From the NCBI GenBank assembly GCA_963677325.2, contig CAXXGM010000014.1, positions 124,001 to 188,000 of the forward strand: 64,000 nt of DNA, read 5' to 3'. The notes under the pieces were generated by a model that saw only the letters and a program-made list of their open reading frames with translations, ran no database searches and was not told where the DNA came from. Source of the DNA: G963677325 sp963677325. GTDB taxonomy: Bacteria > Bacteroidota > Bacteroidia > Bacteroidales > Prolixibacteraceae. Both the position numbers and the translations under genes were made by a program. Shown here in pieces: positions 33,853-42,234 of this stretch. The first letter of the stretch is position 1. Every line of letters begins with the position of its first letter.

Positions 33853-36816
33853 TCATACTCCCATTTTTCTTATCCTTAATATCGTATCCAGTCTAAAAAT
33901 GAATCTTATTCTCTCTTTTAACAAGCCATTTGAGCAGGAGATATTTTCTGAAACAAGAAAGGGAAAATATATTTCAAAAAAATCCCAAATTCCGGCTTTT
34001 ATTCCAGCTTCATAATAAAAAGGCGAACCATAGGAATTGTCGTTGCCATGATCATTATATAGAAAATTGAAGAAGGGTTTGATGGGAAGAGTAGAGATTT
34101 TCCCAGGCAAATGGCTTGTCAGGGATAAAGAAAAAAGCCAGTCACTGTAACCAAGATATTTACTAACCGGGGAAATCAGTCCTCCTTCATTCAAATTCAT
34201 TTGTCTTGACCAAACGGTGGCCGGAAATTCATCGAAGCGATTGGGAAAAGTTCCCTGGAAGAGATATTCATCTCTGCCGCTCCGGCCTGAAGGAGAAAGG
34301 GCATAAATACTGTTTATCAATCTGTTATTGATCATTCTACCGGTAAAAAACCGGATATCCATTCCCCTGTTTATTCCATAATAACTAAATCTGTAATTGA
34401 AAGTAAAAGATGACTTCAGATATTGCGGACTGATTTCGAGACCAGCCAGTAAACTGAATGGATTAATCATTGATTGTTTTTCAGCAGAATAACCCAAATG
34501 CCAATAAGACCGGAGATGTGCCTTGTTAAGATCTAAAATTTCCTGAAGATTGGTTGCGACTGTATAATAGCCAAAAAATTTCTCTCTCAATGCATCATCT
34601 AATTCATTGTTTCTAAGATAAAGATCCACTCCTGCTTTAATCTTATGATAGTTTTGGTCCCCCGGAGCGCCAAAACGCGCCCCTTCCAGATTAAAAGTTA
34701 CCATTCTAAAAAAACTTTTATATGGCACGACATTAAATGATAATTTACCATAACCGGCCAAGCTTGAATTAAAGGCATAAAAAGGCATAAGAAAGTATTC
34801 GAATCTCTTTGGCAATAAAAAACCGTTATGGAATGCTATTCCAGCCATAAATCCATTTTCCCTGGTCCAATTTACTATGGGAAAATACATGATGGTTGCT
34901 TTATCCGGATCTTCAACGGTAAAATAAAACCGTGCGTGTAAAGGTGCAGCTGTCTTGAATAGACCCTTGTTCCTGATGTAGTTATTTAATCTGTATAATT
35001 CAGGCATCACATGTTCAGGATCGATTTCTATTTTTGAATAATCACTGCCGGAAATACGAATCCATTTCCTTCCTCCAAATCCATCATACCAATTTTGCGA
35101 TATAATCGAATCTGCTTTCATTTCAGCAATGAGAAAAGGAGATTCCATTTCACCTTTGTTCTTTACCAACAATTGATTGCTATGCAGTTTGATTAATTTA
35201 TAATCCAATCTTTTTGTGGTTCCAATCAGATCATCAAAAAACCAGGATAAATCTCTTCTTGTTTCTGATTCAAAATACGTTCTGAGATCACCGGGCCCGG
35301 GATGAGAAAATTTTACCTTTTTATAAAAACCCTTCATAACGGAATCAAATAATGAATCACCAAGATAGGCCCTTAAATAATTAAAGGCCTTTCCCGCTTT
35401 GTTATAAATCATCTGATCATAATTTGCCAGGTTAAAATCTACGGCCGGTAAATTTATTGGCTGCTCAAGATTTCTGCGGGCCTGACCAAGCCATTCAAGT
35501 TCATTTTTCCACTGTACAGGCATTTTATCAAGACTGAAGAATTTCGCAATCTTATAATTTTTGAAGTAGACCTCCCAGAGCTTTTTCGCAGGATAGAAGT
35601 TGCTCATATAACGTATTTCATAAGCGCTGGAGAGTCCTTCATCCAAAAAGGGATATCTTCTTTCATTAAATCCCAGGGCGCCATAAAACCAGCTATGAGC
35701 CGTTTCGTGAGCTATTACTTCATCAAGAGCATACCCATCCTTCACAATGCCTATTACAGTGATCTCCGGATATTCCATACCGCTGCCGGCGCTTAAAGCG
35801 CTTTGAACCGCAGTAAATGTACTGTACGGATAATCCCCTGTTACTGATGAGAAAAATCCAATGGCATTATTAATATAAGTTATGGCATTCTTCCACAGGA
35901 CAGATTGTTCATCATTAAACAAGGCCATGGTAGTGATTAACTTTCCCGATTCAGGAAGTCTAACGCTGCCTTTTAATACATGGAACCTTTTATCTGCAAA
36001 CCATGCAAAATCATGAATATTCTTTTCCTTGTATCTTAATGTCTTCATCTTTTCGGAGGAAGGCGGAAAAACTGCTTTACCTGATTTATTGCTTATCCAT
36101 GAAGTGTCTGCTGAGATTTTATCCAGTGTTTCCTGTTCTTCCGGATTCTGAAGTATTCCGGTTGAGCCCACTATATAATTAGAAGGCAAAGTAATACTTA
36201 CATCGAAACTCCCGAATTCAGAATAAAATTCACCCTGATCAAGATAAGGCATCTGATGCCAGCCCTCCCGGTCGTAAACCGCTGGCTTAGGATACCATTG
36301 TGAAATCTGATAGGACCGCCCAATGTGACCTAACCGGGATGTTACACCTTTGGGAATTTTTACACGAAAAGGAGTGGTAATTTTGATGGTAATACCGGGA
36401 GGTAATGGTTTAGCAGGAATGATTTCACAGATATCAATGTTTTTATCTGACAGATGCCATTTTGCAGGTGTGCCATCTATTTTGAAATCCAGAGAATCAA
36501 TATATCCCCTCAGCGTGGGATCATCAAATAATTTTTGCTTTCCCCTGATCTCAAATAATTCTTTTGCCAGTGCAGTGCTATTGTTGAAATAAGCATTGGG
36601 CCATAAGTGGAAAAAAAGACTTTTAAGAGTATCCGGAGAGTTATTGATATACTCAATTTCTTCATAGGCGTTTAACTCGTGAAGGGAATCATTGAGTGAA
36701 ACTTCAATCCTGTAATTGACATTCTGCTGGAAATAATGCTGTGCAGAAGCTTTATAAAGAGGCCAAATAATTAAAGTACTAACAATAAAAAAAGACAAGA
36801 GCCCGTTTAACTTCAC
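33853..36816 (-). CDS. Exported M1-family metallopeptidase-like protein
   Basis: The 987-residue protein has an N-terminal signal segment (about 7-25) and an M1 aminopeptidase N-terminal domain (about 30-260). The gluzincin catalytic domain follows, with HETAH at about 370-374 (DEVIAHETAHSWFYGALGF) and a downstream Glu in FLDEGLSSAYE about 19 residues later. Residues after about 620 form a long beta-rich region, possibly a C-terminal barrel or membrane-associated domain. It is expected to cleave peptides in the periplasm or at the outer membrane. Zinc-ligand spacing is intact. Confidence 0.88.
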   Translation of the reverse strand: MKLNGLLSFFIVSTLIIWPLYKASAQHYFQQNVNYRIEVSLNDSLHELNAYEEIEYINNSPDTLKSLFFHLWPNAYFNNSTALAKELFEIRGKQKLFDDPTLRGYIDSLDFKIDGTPAKWHLSDKNIDICEIIPAKPLPPGITIKITTPFRVKIPKGVTSRLGHIGRSYQISQWYPKPAVYDREGWHQMPYLDQGEFYSEFGSFDVSITLPSNYIVGSTGILQNPEEQETLDKISADTSWISNKSGKAVFPPSSEKMKTLRYKEKNIHDFAWFADKRFHVLKGSVRLPESGKLITTMALFNDEQSVLWKNAITYINNAIGFFSSVTGDYPYSTFTAVQSALSAGSGMEYPEITVIGIVKDGYALDEVIAHETAHSWFYGALGFNERRYPFLDEGLSSAYEIRYMSNFYPAKKLWEVYFKNYKIAKFFSLDKMPVQWKNELEWLGQARRNLEQPINLPAVDFNLANYDQMIYNKAGKAFNYLRAYLGDSLFDSVMKGFYKKVKFSHPGPGDLRTYFESETRRDLSWFFDDLIGTTKRLDYKLIKLHSNQLLVKNKGEMESPFLIAEMKADSIISQNWYDGFGGRKWIRISGSDYSKIEIDPEHVMPELYRLNNYIRNKGLFKTAAPLHARFYFTVEDPDKATIMYFPIVNWTRENGFMAGIAFHNGFLLPKRFEYFLMPFYAFNSSLAGYGKLSFNVVPYKSFFRMVTFNLEGARFGAPGDQNYHKIKAGVDLYLRNNELDDALREKFFGYYTVATNLQEILDLNKAHLRSYWHLGYSAEKQSMINPFSLLAGLEISPQYLKSSFTFNYRFSYYGINRGMDIRFFTGRMINNRLINSIYALSPSGRSGRDEYLFQGTFPNRFDEFPATVWSRQMNLNEGGLISPVSKYLGYSDWLFSLSLTSHLPGKISTLPIKPFFNFLYNDHGNDNSYGSPFYYEAGIKAGIWDFFEIYFPFLVSENISCSNGLLKERIRFIFRLDTILRIRKMGV

Positions 36817-37023
36817 ATTCGGTTGTAATAGCAGTTTTAATAACCTGAGTTCGAAATAAAATCAATTAAAATAGAGCAGGTTGGCCTGAAGTCTGATTAT
36901 TTTCGTTTTAATGGAAAATTTCAGACCGGAATATTTATTCTGTCGAACTCTGGTTATTCATGTTAATGACAGTATAATTTCGCCTTACTTTAGAAGCCTG
37001 ACCTCAACCGTGATTGGCTCGTA

Positions 37024-37093
37024 CTCTCTGCGCACTATCTGTGCAGTTCCTGTGCACTATCTGTGCACTATCTGTGCTAAAATAGCACAAAAA
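37024..37093. repeat. Array of 11-bp units, CTGTGCA type (5+1)
   Basis: Five direct 11-bp units (37024-37034, 37035-37045, 37046-37056, 37057-37067, 37068-37078; best unit CTATCTGTGCA, present twice) are followed by AAAA and one inverted unit (TAGCACAAAAA, 37083-37093). The last direct and the inverted unit form a short hairpin. It lies in the 520-bp spacer upstream of the M1 gene, which otherwise shows no gene. Confidence 0.82.
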
Positions 37094-37259
37094 CACCAAA
37101 GAAGGTACATCCTGGTTAATTTCATCTCGGATTCAGGTTAATAATTAATAAATTACATAATTTTTAATAACCTTTCAACTGAGATAATTCCATAACAGGA
37201 AAAATATGGGTATTTTTTAGTTACGCATATCTCATTTCCCTTATTTAAAACATTTCAAT

Positions 37260-37300
37260 AAAAAAGGTTTAAGCAGTTTAAAAACAGCTTAGCCTTTTTT
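37260..37300. terminator. Bidirectional terminator hairpin
   Basis: AAAAAAGG...TAAGC pairs with GCTTA...CCTTTTTT around a 12-nt loop, giving U-tracts on both strands. It is 38 nt past the stop of the minus-strand 107-residue gene. Confidence 0.7.
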
Positions 37301-37337
37301 ATGATTTCAGATAAACCCCTTTGTGATGATGGTACCC

Positions 37338-37661
37338 TTAGATTAAAAGGAGAATGATGATGATTAAAAGCACGGTTCCGCCACCGATGTAAATAACCCC
37401 ACTATCCCTTTTGACTCTTTCTTTGGTTCCTTTCAATTCTTTTCTAAGTTCACGCCTCTCGCTTACAGTCAAATTGGATTTATCCATTGCACGTATTTCC
37501 TCTACACGTTTTGTCAAACGTGCGGCTTCTTCTGCAGACATTTTATTTTCAGTACGTGCTGGAGCCACAGGATTTCCGGATTCAGGTTTTTCCGATGCGA
37601 AAATGGCTATCGGAGCATTTAATGCCAACAAGAACAGTACAAATAAAAGTTTCGTTTTCAT
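37338..37661 (-). CDS. Small exported protein with C-terminal membrane anchor
   Basis: The 107-residue product has a signal peptide (about 1-22, FLLALNAPIAIFASE), then a charged helical segment (KMSAEEAARLTKRVEEIRAM and VSERRELRKELKGTKERV) and a hydrophobic C-terminal tail (VIYIGGGTVLLIIIILLLI). This plan recurs in small Bacteroidota proteins often called hypothetical. Its role is unknown, and a membrane-anchored periplasmic helix is the best description. Confidence 0.7.
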   Translation of the reverse strand: MKTKLLFVLFLLALNAPIAIFASEKPESGNPVAPARTENKMSAEEAARLTKRVEEIRAMDKSNLTVSERRELRKELKGTKERVKRDSGVIYIGGGTVLLIIIILLLI

Positions 37662-37811
37662 TTTATTAATATTTTAAATAAGTTAATAATTTCTATTAAC
37701 AAAAAAAGGAATTAATATGTTTCAGAAACTTAACGTAGAATCATTCTTAATATGGGGATAGAGTCATTCTCGCAAGCAGGCGTATACAAAACAGCGGGCA
37801 GAGGACAGAGT

Positions 37812-38729
37812 TTATTTAACATCATTCTTCCGGAAATTCCTTCCCTTCATGTAAAAAGGAATGAAGACAGTAAACTGGCTTCCTTTTTCGGGTTCGCTTC
37901 TAACCTTGATTTTCCCTTTATTGATTTTAAGAATGGCTTTGATATAACTTAATCCTAATCCGAAACCTTTCGTGCCTGGGAGCAATGAAAGTCGTGAAAA
38001 CCGGTCAAAAATTTTATCCTGAATTTTTTTATTCATTCCTATGCCTTTGTCTTCGACCGTTATATACAATCCTTTCTTGTCATTGGAAGTAGAAATAGTA
38101 ATTTCAGGAGATTCCGGTGAATATTTATTGGCATTATCAAGTAAATTATTGATAATGTTTATAAAATGAACAGGATCGGTCGTGATGATAGGGTTTGAAG
38201 CATTAAGTTTTTTAATGATACGGCCATTTTTCTTGTCAATCTGTATTTTGATCCCCGCTATTGCTTCTTCAATCTTCTCATGGGCATTGATTATCTGAAA
38301 TCTAAAATCCAGTTCTTTTCTATCCAAACGGGCAGCTGTTAAAATTCTGTCAACTTGTTCATTCATTCGCATGTTCTCCATTTTTATCATATTAGAAAAA
38401 AACCTGACTCTCTCCTCATTTTTAATTACTTCTTCACTCAATATTGAATCAGCCGCAATGGATATCGTAGTAATAGGAGTTTTAAATTCGTGTGTCATAT
38501 GATTGATGTATTGACTTTTCAACTTGGATATTTTCCTCTGTCTGGCTATGTAAATAAAGCTCCATAAATAAGTAATGAGAATGAGGAGGATAATACTGAT
38601 TGATAATAAAGCAAAAATTCCATTGTTCCAGATAGAAGGATTGTTAAACCATTTATACAAAACAATTACAATCCCGGTAAGAGAAATAATCATCAGCAGA
38701 AGTAAAAAAATGAAGTTGCGTCGGTTCAC
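37812..38729 (-). CDS. Orphan membrane sensor histidine kinase
   Basis: The 305-residue kinase has two membrane segments (about 6-25 and 38-60) with only a very short periplasmic loop. It has no HAMP domain, then a HisKA domain with phospho-acceptor H80 (INHMTHEFKTPITTIS) and a HATPase domain with N-box IINNLLDNANKYSPES, G1 VEDKGIGM and G2 GTKGFGLGLSYI. The minimal loop suggests sensing in or at the membrane. No response regulator is adjacent, so the partner is unknown. The C-terminal 20 residues are basic. Confidence 0.9.
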   Translation of the reverse strand: MNRRNFIFLLLLMIISLTGIVIVLYKWFNNPSIWNNGIFALLSISIILLILITYLWSFIYIARQRKISKLKSQYINHMTHEFKTPITTISIAADSILSEEVIKNEERVRFFSNMIKMENMRMNEQVDRILTAARLDRKELDFRFQIINAHEKIEEAIAGIKIQIDKKNGRIIKKLNASNPIITTDPVHFINIINNLLDNANKYSPESPEITISTSNDKKGLYITVEDKGIGMNKKIQDKIFDRFSRLSLLPGTKGFGLGLSYIKAILKINKGKIKVRSEPEKGSQFTVFIPFYMKGRNFRKNDVK

Positions 38730-38851
38730 TTTGTCTTTTAAATTATAACCTAAATGTTAAAATATGTAATTTAAGAACAAACTGGTCCTGTAAAAGTTGA
38801 TTAATAGAGAGGATTTCTTCTGCAAGTAAATGAACGATGAAAGAAAAGATT

Positions 38852-39394
38852 TTAGTGTAAATGAATGTTTTCTGAATTCTCTGATACTCCGTTCTCATTA
38901 AAAGCTATCACATTGAAATAGTAAGCCTGTCCGTCATCATCAATAAAAAGATCAGGGTCCTGCAAATCCTTTAGAATCGGAGGAACGGATTTCCAGTCTC
39001 CTTTCTGAGGGTTATCCGTATACAGGATACTCATGTTTCCTGACGGATCACCTGTAACATAAAGGACAGAATCTTTAAAATTATGAGCAGCGGGAGCATT
39101 ACTCCCCTGAAAATACCATTTCTCCGGATTAACAAAGTTCCAGTTTATAAGATCTGCAGAATGCCAGTATCCCATCGAACGTGTAACAAACATGTAATAT
39201 TCCCCCCTGAATTTAACGACCGCCGGATCAGCGCCTGACCGGTATGAGATGTTCTCATCAGAGTTATAAATCATGTAAGTGTAATCGATATTGATGGGAT
39301 TGCAGTAAGTATCAGCGCTTGTAAACTGAGCTTTCAAAAGGCCGGAGTTGGTAATGATTGCAAAGGCTATTGCTATAAAAATTGTTTTTATCAT
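38852..39394 (-). pseudogene. GH43-like glycosidase remnant with an apparent in-frame internal deletion
   Basis: The 180-residue frame has a signal peptide (LLKAQFTSADTYCNP) and then the start of a family 43-type five-bladed propeller: YRSGADPAVVKFRGEYYMFV with the catalytic-base Asp, WHSADLINWNFV, and LQDPDLFIDDDGQAYYF. Typical secreted GH43 proteins exceed 500 residues. Directly after DDDGQ the text switches to AYYFNVIAFNENGVSENSEN, which resembles the last strand of a C-terminal fibronectin-III-like domain. Most of the catalytic domain is therefore missing, and the product is unlikely to be an active glycosidase. Confidence 0.7.
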
Positions 39395-39558
39395 TACGTT
39401 AGTTTATGACAATCATTTATAACAACCGAAAAATAAGAAAGTTATTCCTGCATATTTATTTTTTCTGCTCAGCTTCCATATTTAGCCCATTCCACTAATT
39501 CTGGATGAATCCTTTCCTTTGATCATTGTTTATATTAACATATTATTTCCCTACTTTC

Positions 39559-39846
39559 CTACTCCCTACTTTTCATATTCTTGCTTACTGAGCATTTCCA
39601 TTTTTTCTTGGATGACTTCAACTGGTCTTTAGCCATATTTTCCGTTGCTGCATATTGAACAATTTTCTTAATCAGGTCAACCGGGACAGGATGACTCAGT
39701 GGAAACCGTATAGCCGATTTGGAAAGCTCATACGGTTTCAACTCCTCTTTGAATGGTTCCATAAACTGCGGTCGGACAAACAGGGAATAATGCTTCTTAA
39801 AAGGAGCATACCAGGCCAGTATTCCATGCAATTTGAAAGTCGGCAT
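39559..39846 (-). pseudogene. N-terminally truncated DUF1801-family protein
   Basis: The 95-residue frame starts at MPTFKLHGILAWYAPFKKHY, which in DUF1801 (iron-chaperone-like YdhG) proteins is an internal segment about 40 residues in. KEELKPYELSKSAIRFPLSH and PVDLIKKIVQYAATEN follow as expected. The same frame remains open upstream of the ATG (RSYQMPTF is family-like) but runs into the stop region of the MutS-related gene. The conserved first helices are missing, and the lysine-rich tail looks normal. Confidence 0.65.
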
Positions 39847-39857
39847 CTGGTAGCTTC

Positions 39858-41207
39858 TCAGTAATTTTGTTGGGATTCTACGACCCCATTTAGAATTTCG
39901 ATGATCTTTTCATTATTAACAATAATCATTCCCATTCGTTCCTGTGAAATGCCTTCCTTAATTTTAAAATCATACATTGGCGTATGGTCTACTAAATCAG
40001 ATTCAAAGCATTTGAAAAGGATCCTTTCTTTTTTATTTAGATTTTCAGCAACTTCCAGTATATGGGTCGAAATGAAAAACAGATTATTTTTGATATTAGC
40101 TAAGGCGGATATGATCATCAGGGAAGCCTCATAAGCATCCTTTACATTGGTCCCCCTGAAAAGTTCGTCAAAGATGACGATCAGTTTTCGTTCGGCGCTG
40201 ATCTTTGACGCTATTTCTTTTACTCTTTTTACTTCAGAATAAAAATGACTATAGCCAAAATCGAGATTGTCTGAAAGGTTTATCGTGGTAAATAATCCTT
40301 GAAAGATTGAGATTTTTACTTTTTTTGCAGGAACAGGAAATCCAAGATGCGACAGATAAATAATAATTCCCATTGTTTTCAGGAATGTAGATTTTCCTGA
40401 CATGTTTGGTCCGGTAAGGAAACAAAGATTGGAGCCATTAGAAAAAGAAAAACTATTTACCACCGGTGAAGAAAGGAGTGGATGAAAAGCATCCGCTACT
40501 TCAAAAACATTAGCCTCTCCGGTGGAGTATTCAGGCAATACATACCCTTCTTTTTTCATAATTCTGCTTAATGTCTGCAGGATGTCTATTTTGTAAACAA
40601 TCCCGATCACTTCCCGGAGTTGATTATTATGGCTCCTCCGAAATAAATAATCAAGAGAATTTATTTCTTTGTAGTTGAAATCTTTTATATTTTGAGGTGG
40701 ATCAATTATTATTTTCCGGATTGCGTTGATAGATAAAAACTTTCTAATTAGTTCAAAATCGGAAAGAAGATTTGAGGGTATTTCAAGTTCTTCAGTTTCT
40801 TCAATAAATTTTTTAAGATCAGAAAGAAGTTGAACAGTGTAAAGAATGCCGGATTTAATGATCCAATAATCTCCATCAGGAGATATCACATTCATGATGC
40901 CATCGTAAGTTGCATCAATGATATTGTTATGCAGCGGACTTCTTTTGACCTTGAGATAATGTTCAATAAAATCTATTGTTCTTGCACTCAGTTTTAAGCA
41001 ATGGTTGTTGTTGAAGAAGAAATTAATTTCAGCTTTCCTGCACTGGAGAAAATCCAGATCAGAAGCCGGACCTCTGAATAGTTTATTCATCAGTTCCTGG
41101 CCTCCTTTGGTTGCAGTGCGGCCATATACAGCAAATATTGATTTCCCTGTTCGATTATCGAAAAGTTCAAGGTCATCACTTGTTTGTTTATCAATTTCAA
41201 AAAACAT
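39858..41207 (-). CDS. MutS-related ATPase
   Basis: From the ATG at 41207 the protein has 449 residues. An upstream ATG at 41246 is open but lies deeper inside the MBL gene. It consists of a MutS core-like helical region and a MutS ATPase domain with Walker A GPNMSGKSTFLKTMG (about 275 of the longer form), Walker B LIVIFDELFRGTNVKDAYEA and the switch FFISTHILEVAE. It lacks the mismatch-recognition domain I of true MutS, so it is a short MutS paralogue of unknown role. It overlaps the MBL gene by 11 bp. Confidence 0.85.
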   Translation of the reverse strand: MFFEIDKQTSDDLELFDNRTGKSIFAVYGRTATKGGQELMNKLFRGPASDLDFLQCRKAEINFFFNNNHCLKLSARTIDFIEHYLKVKRSPLHNNIIDATYDGIMNVISPDGDYWIIKSGILYTVQLLSDLKKFIEETEELEIPSNLLSDFELIRKFLSINAIRKIIIDPPQNIKDFNYKEINSLDYLFRRSHNNQLREVIGIVYKIDILQTLSRIMKKEGYVLPEYSTGEANVFEVADAFHPLLSSPVVNSFSFSNGSNLCFLTGPNMSGKSTFLKTMGIIIYLSHLGFPVPAKKVKISIFQGLFTTINLSDNLDFGYSHFYSEVKRVKEIASKISAERKLIVIFDELFRGTNVKDAYEASLMIISALANIKNNLFFISTHILEVAENLNKKERILFKCFESDLVDHTPMYDFKIKEGISQERMGMIIVNNEKIIEILNGVVESQQNY

Positions 41208-41907
41208 GCGAAGATTTGGATTTAAATTTTTTATATTGACTTTCAATCAATTCCCTGCGGTTTTGAGTGCCATGACCTGGAAGAAAAATATTGCAGCCGG
41301 TATTCAGTAATTTTCCCCAGCTCTTTACCATCTGGCCCGGATCTTCGGCAAAGGGAGGATAGATTAATTTCTTTATAACTCCAAACATGGCATCTCCTAC
41401 AATAGCCACCTCATCGTCAACGATCAGGCTCATTGATCCCTGACTATGACCGGGAGTATGAAGCAAATAGCAATTTAATCCCAGAATATCCAGGTCGAAA
41501 CGGTCATCGACTACAAAATCATAATCAGCAGGTTCGTATCTGAACCGATCCTTAATTTTTGTCTCCCAGAATGAAGTAAGAAATTTTGTAAGAAAGAAGC
41601 TTCCTCTGACCGGAGGATTTTCTCCCTTTTTCAGGTATCCAGCCTCGTCTTTATGAATAAAGATCGGCACATGATACCTTTCTTTCACATAAGCCGCATT
41701 TTCCGCATGATCAAAATGAGCATGGGTAAGAACAAGTGCAACGATAGTCAGGTTCTCAAACTGGTCAATTCTTTGAGTCAGAGTTTTCCTCTTCGAACTT
41801 CTCCCTGTATCTGCCAGGATGGCTTTATTATTTTTTACGACCAGGAAACTATTGCTCCTGCCTTTTAACAGATGATGAATCTCATAACCATTTTTCGTTA
41901 GCCACAT
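41197..41907 (-). CDS. MBL-fold metallo-hydrolase
   Basis: The 236-residue protein has the metallo-beta-lactamase fold: LTHAHFDHAEN (HxHxDH at 62-67) for two metals, a third His in LLHTPGHSQGSMSL, the Asp in EVAIVGDAMFG, and the late His in FLPGHGTQNRRELI. It is close to the glyoxalase II/Rv-like hydrolases. The substrate cannot be inferred. Its stop overlaps the start of the MutS-related ATPase, so the two are translationally coupled. Confidence 0.9.
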   Translation of the reverse strand: MWLTKNGYEIHHLLKGRSNSFLVVKNNKAILADTGRSSKRKTLTQRIDQFENLTIVALVLTHAHFDHAENAAYVKERYHVPIFIHKDEAGYLKKGENPPVRGSFFLTKFLTSFWETKIKDRFRYEPADYDFVVDDRFDLDILGLNCYLLHTPGHSQGSMSLIVDDEVAIVGDAMFGVIKKLIYPPFAEDPGQMVKSWGKLLNTGCNIFLPGHGTQNRRELIESQYKKFKSKSSHVF

Positions 41908-42234
41908 TTGACTATGAAATTACGGATTAGGAATTATTAATTTCACGGATCGGAGATCAGCAAAGCTAATTAAGTACGAATTTACATAAAAAATCTTAGA
42001 TTGTGGGCTTATTACACGGAGTGAACAGAGAAAAACCGGGTGACATAGAGCATCCTGAAGGAATCAAGGATTAGAATTTCGAATCTCTATTTTTTATAAC
42101 TCATCTCAAGCATATGAGCACATCAGCATATAATACACAAACCGATCCGCGGTAATCACAGTGTTCGTGTTAATTCGTACCAAATTCGTGGAATTCGCAT
42201 CATTAGCTCATCTCCGTGTCCTCTGTGAACCCAT
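41908..42234. other. Intergenic spacer without a gene, containing a TTCGT-word repeat
   Basis: No credible frame lies here. The segment 42161-42198 matches the right arm of the 14-kb hairpin at 33 of 38 positions and carries three TTCGT words spaced 10 and 11 bp. It is followed by HK-gene-proximal text with GTGTCCTCTGTGAAC-like words common in Bacteroidota spacers. Confidence 0.6.
42161..42198 (+). repeat. Lone copy of the 38-bp TTCGT-word repeat
   Basis: The sequence from GTGTTCGTGTTAATTCGTAC to GAATTCGC differs from 14035-14072 at five positions. Unlike that locus it has no inverted partner within the spacer. Confidence 0.75.
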
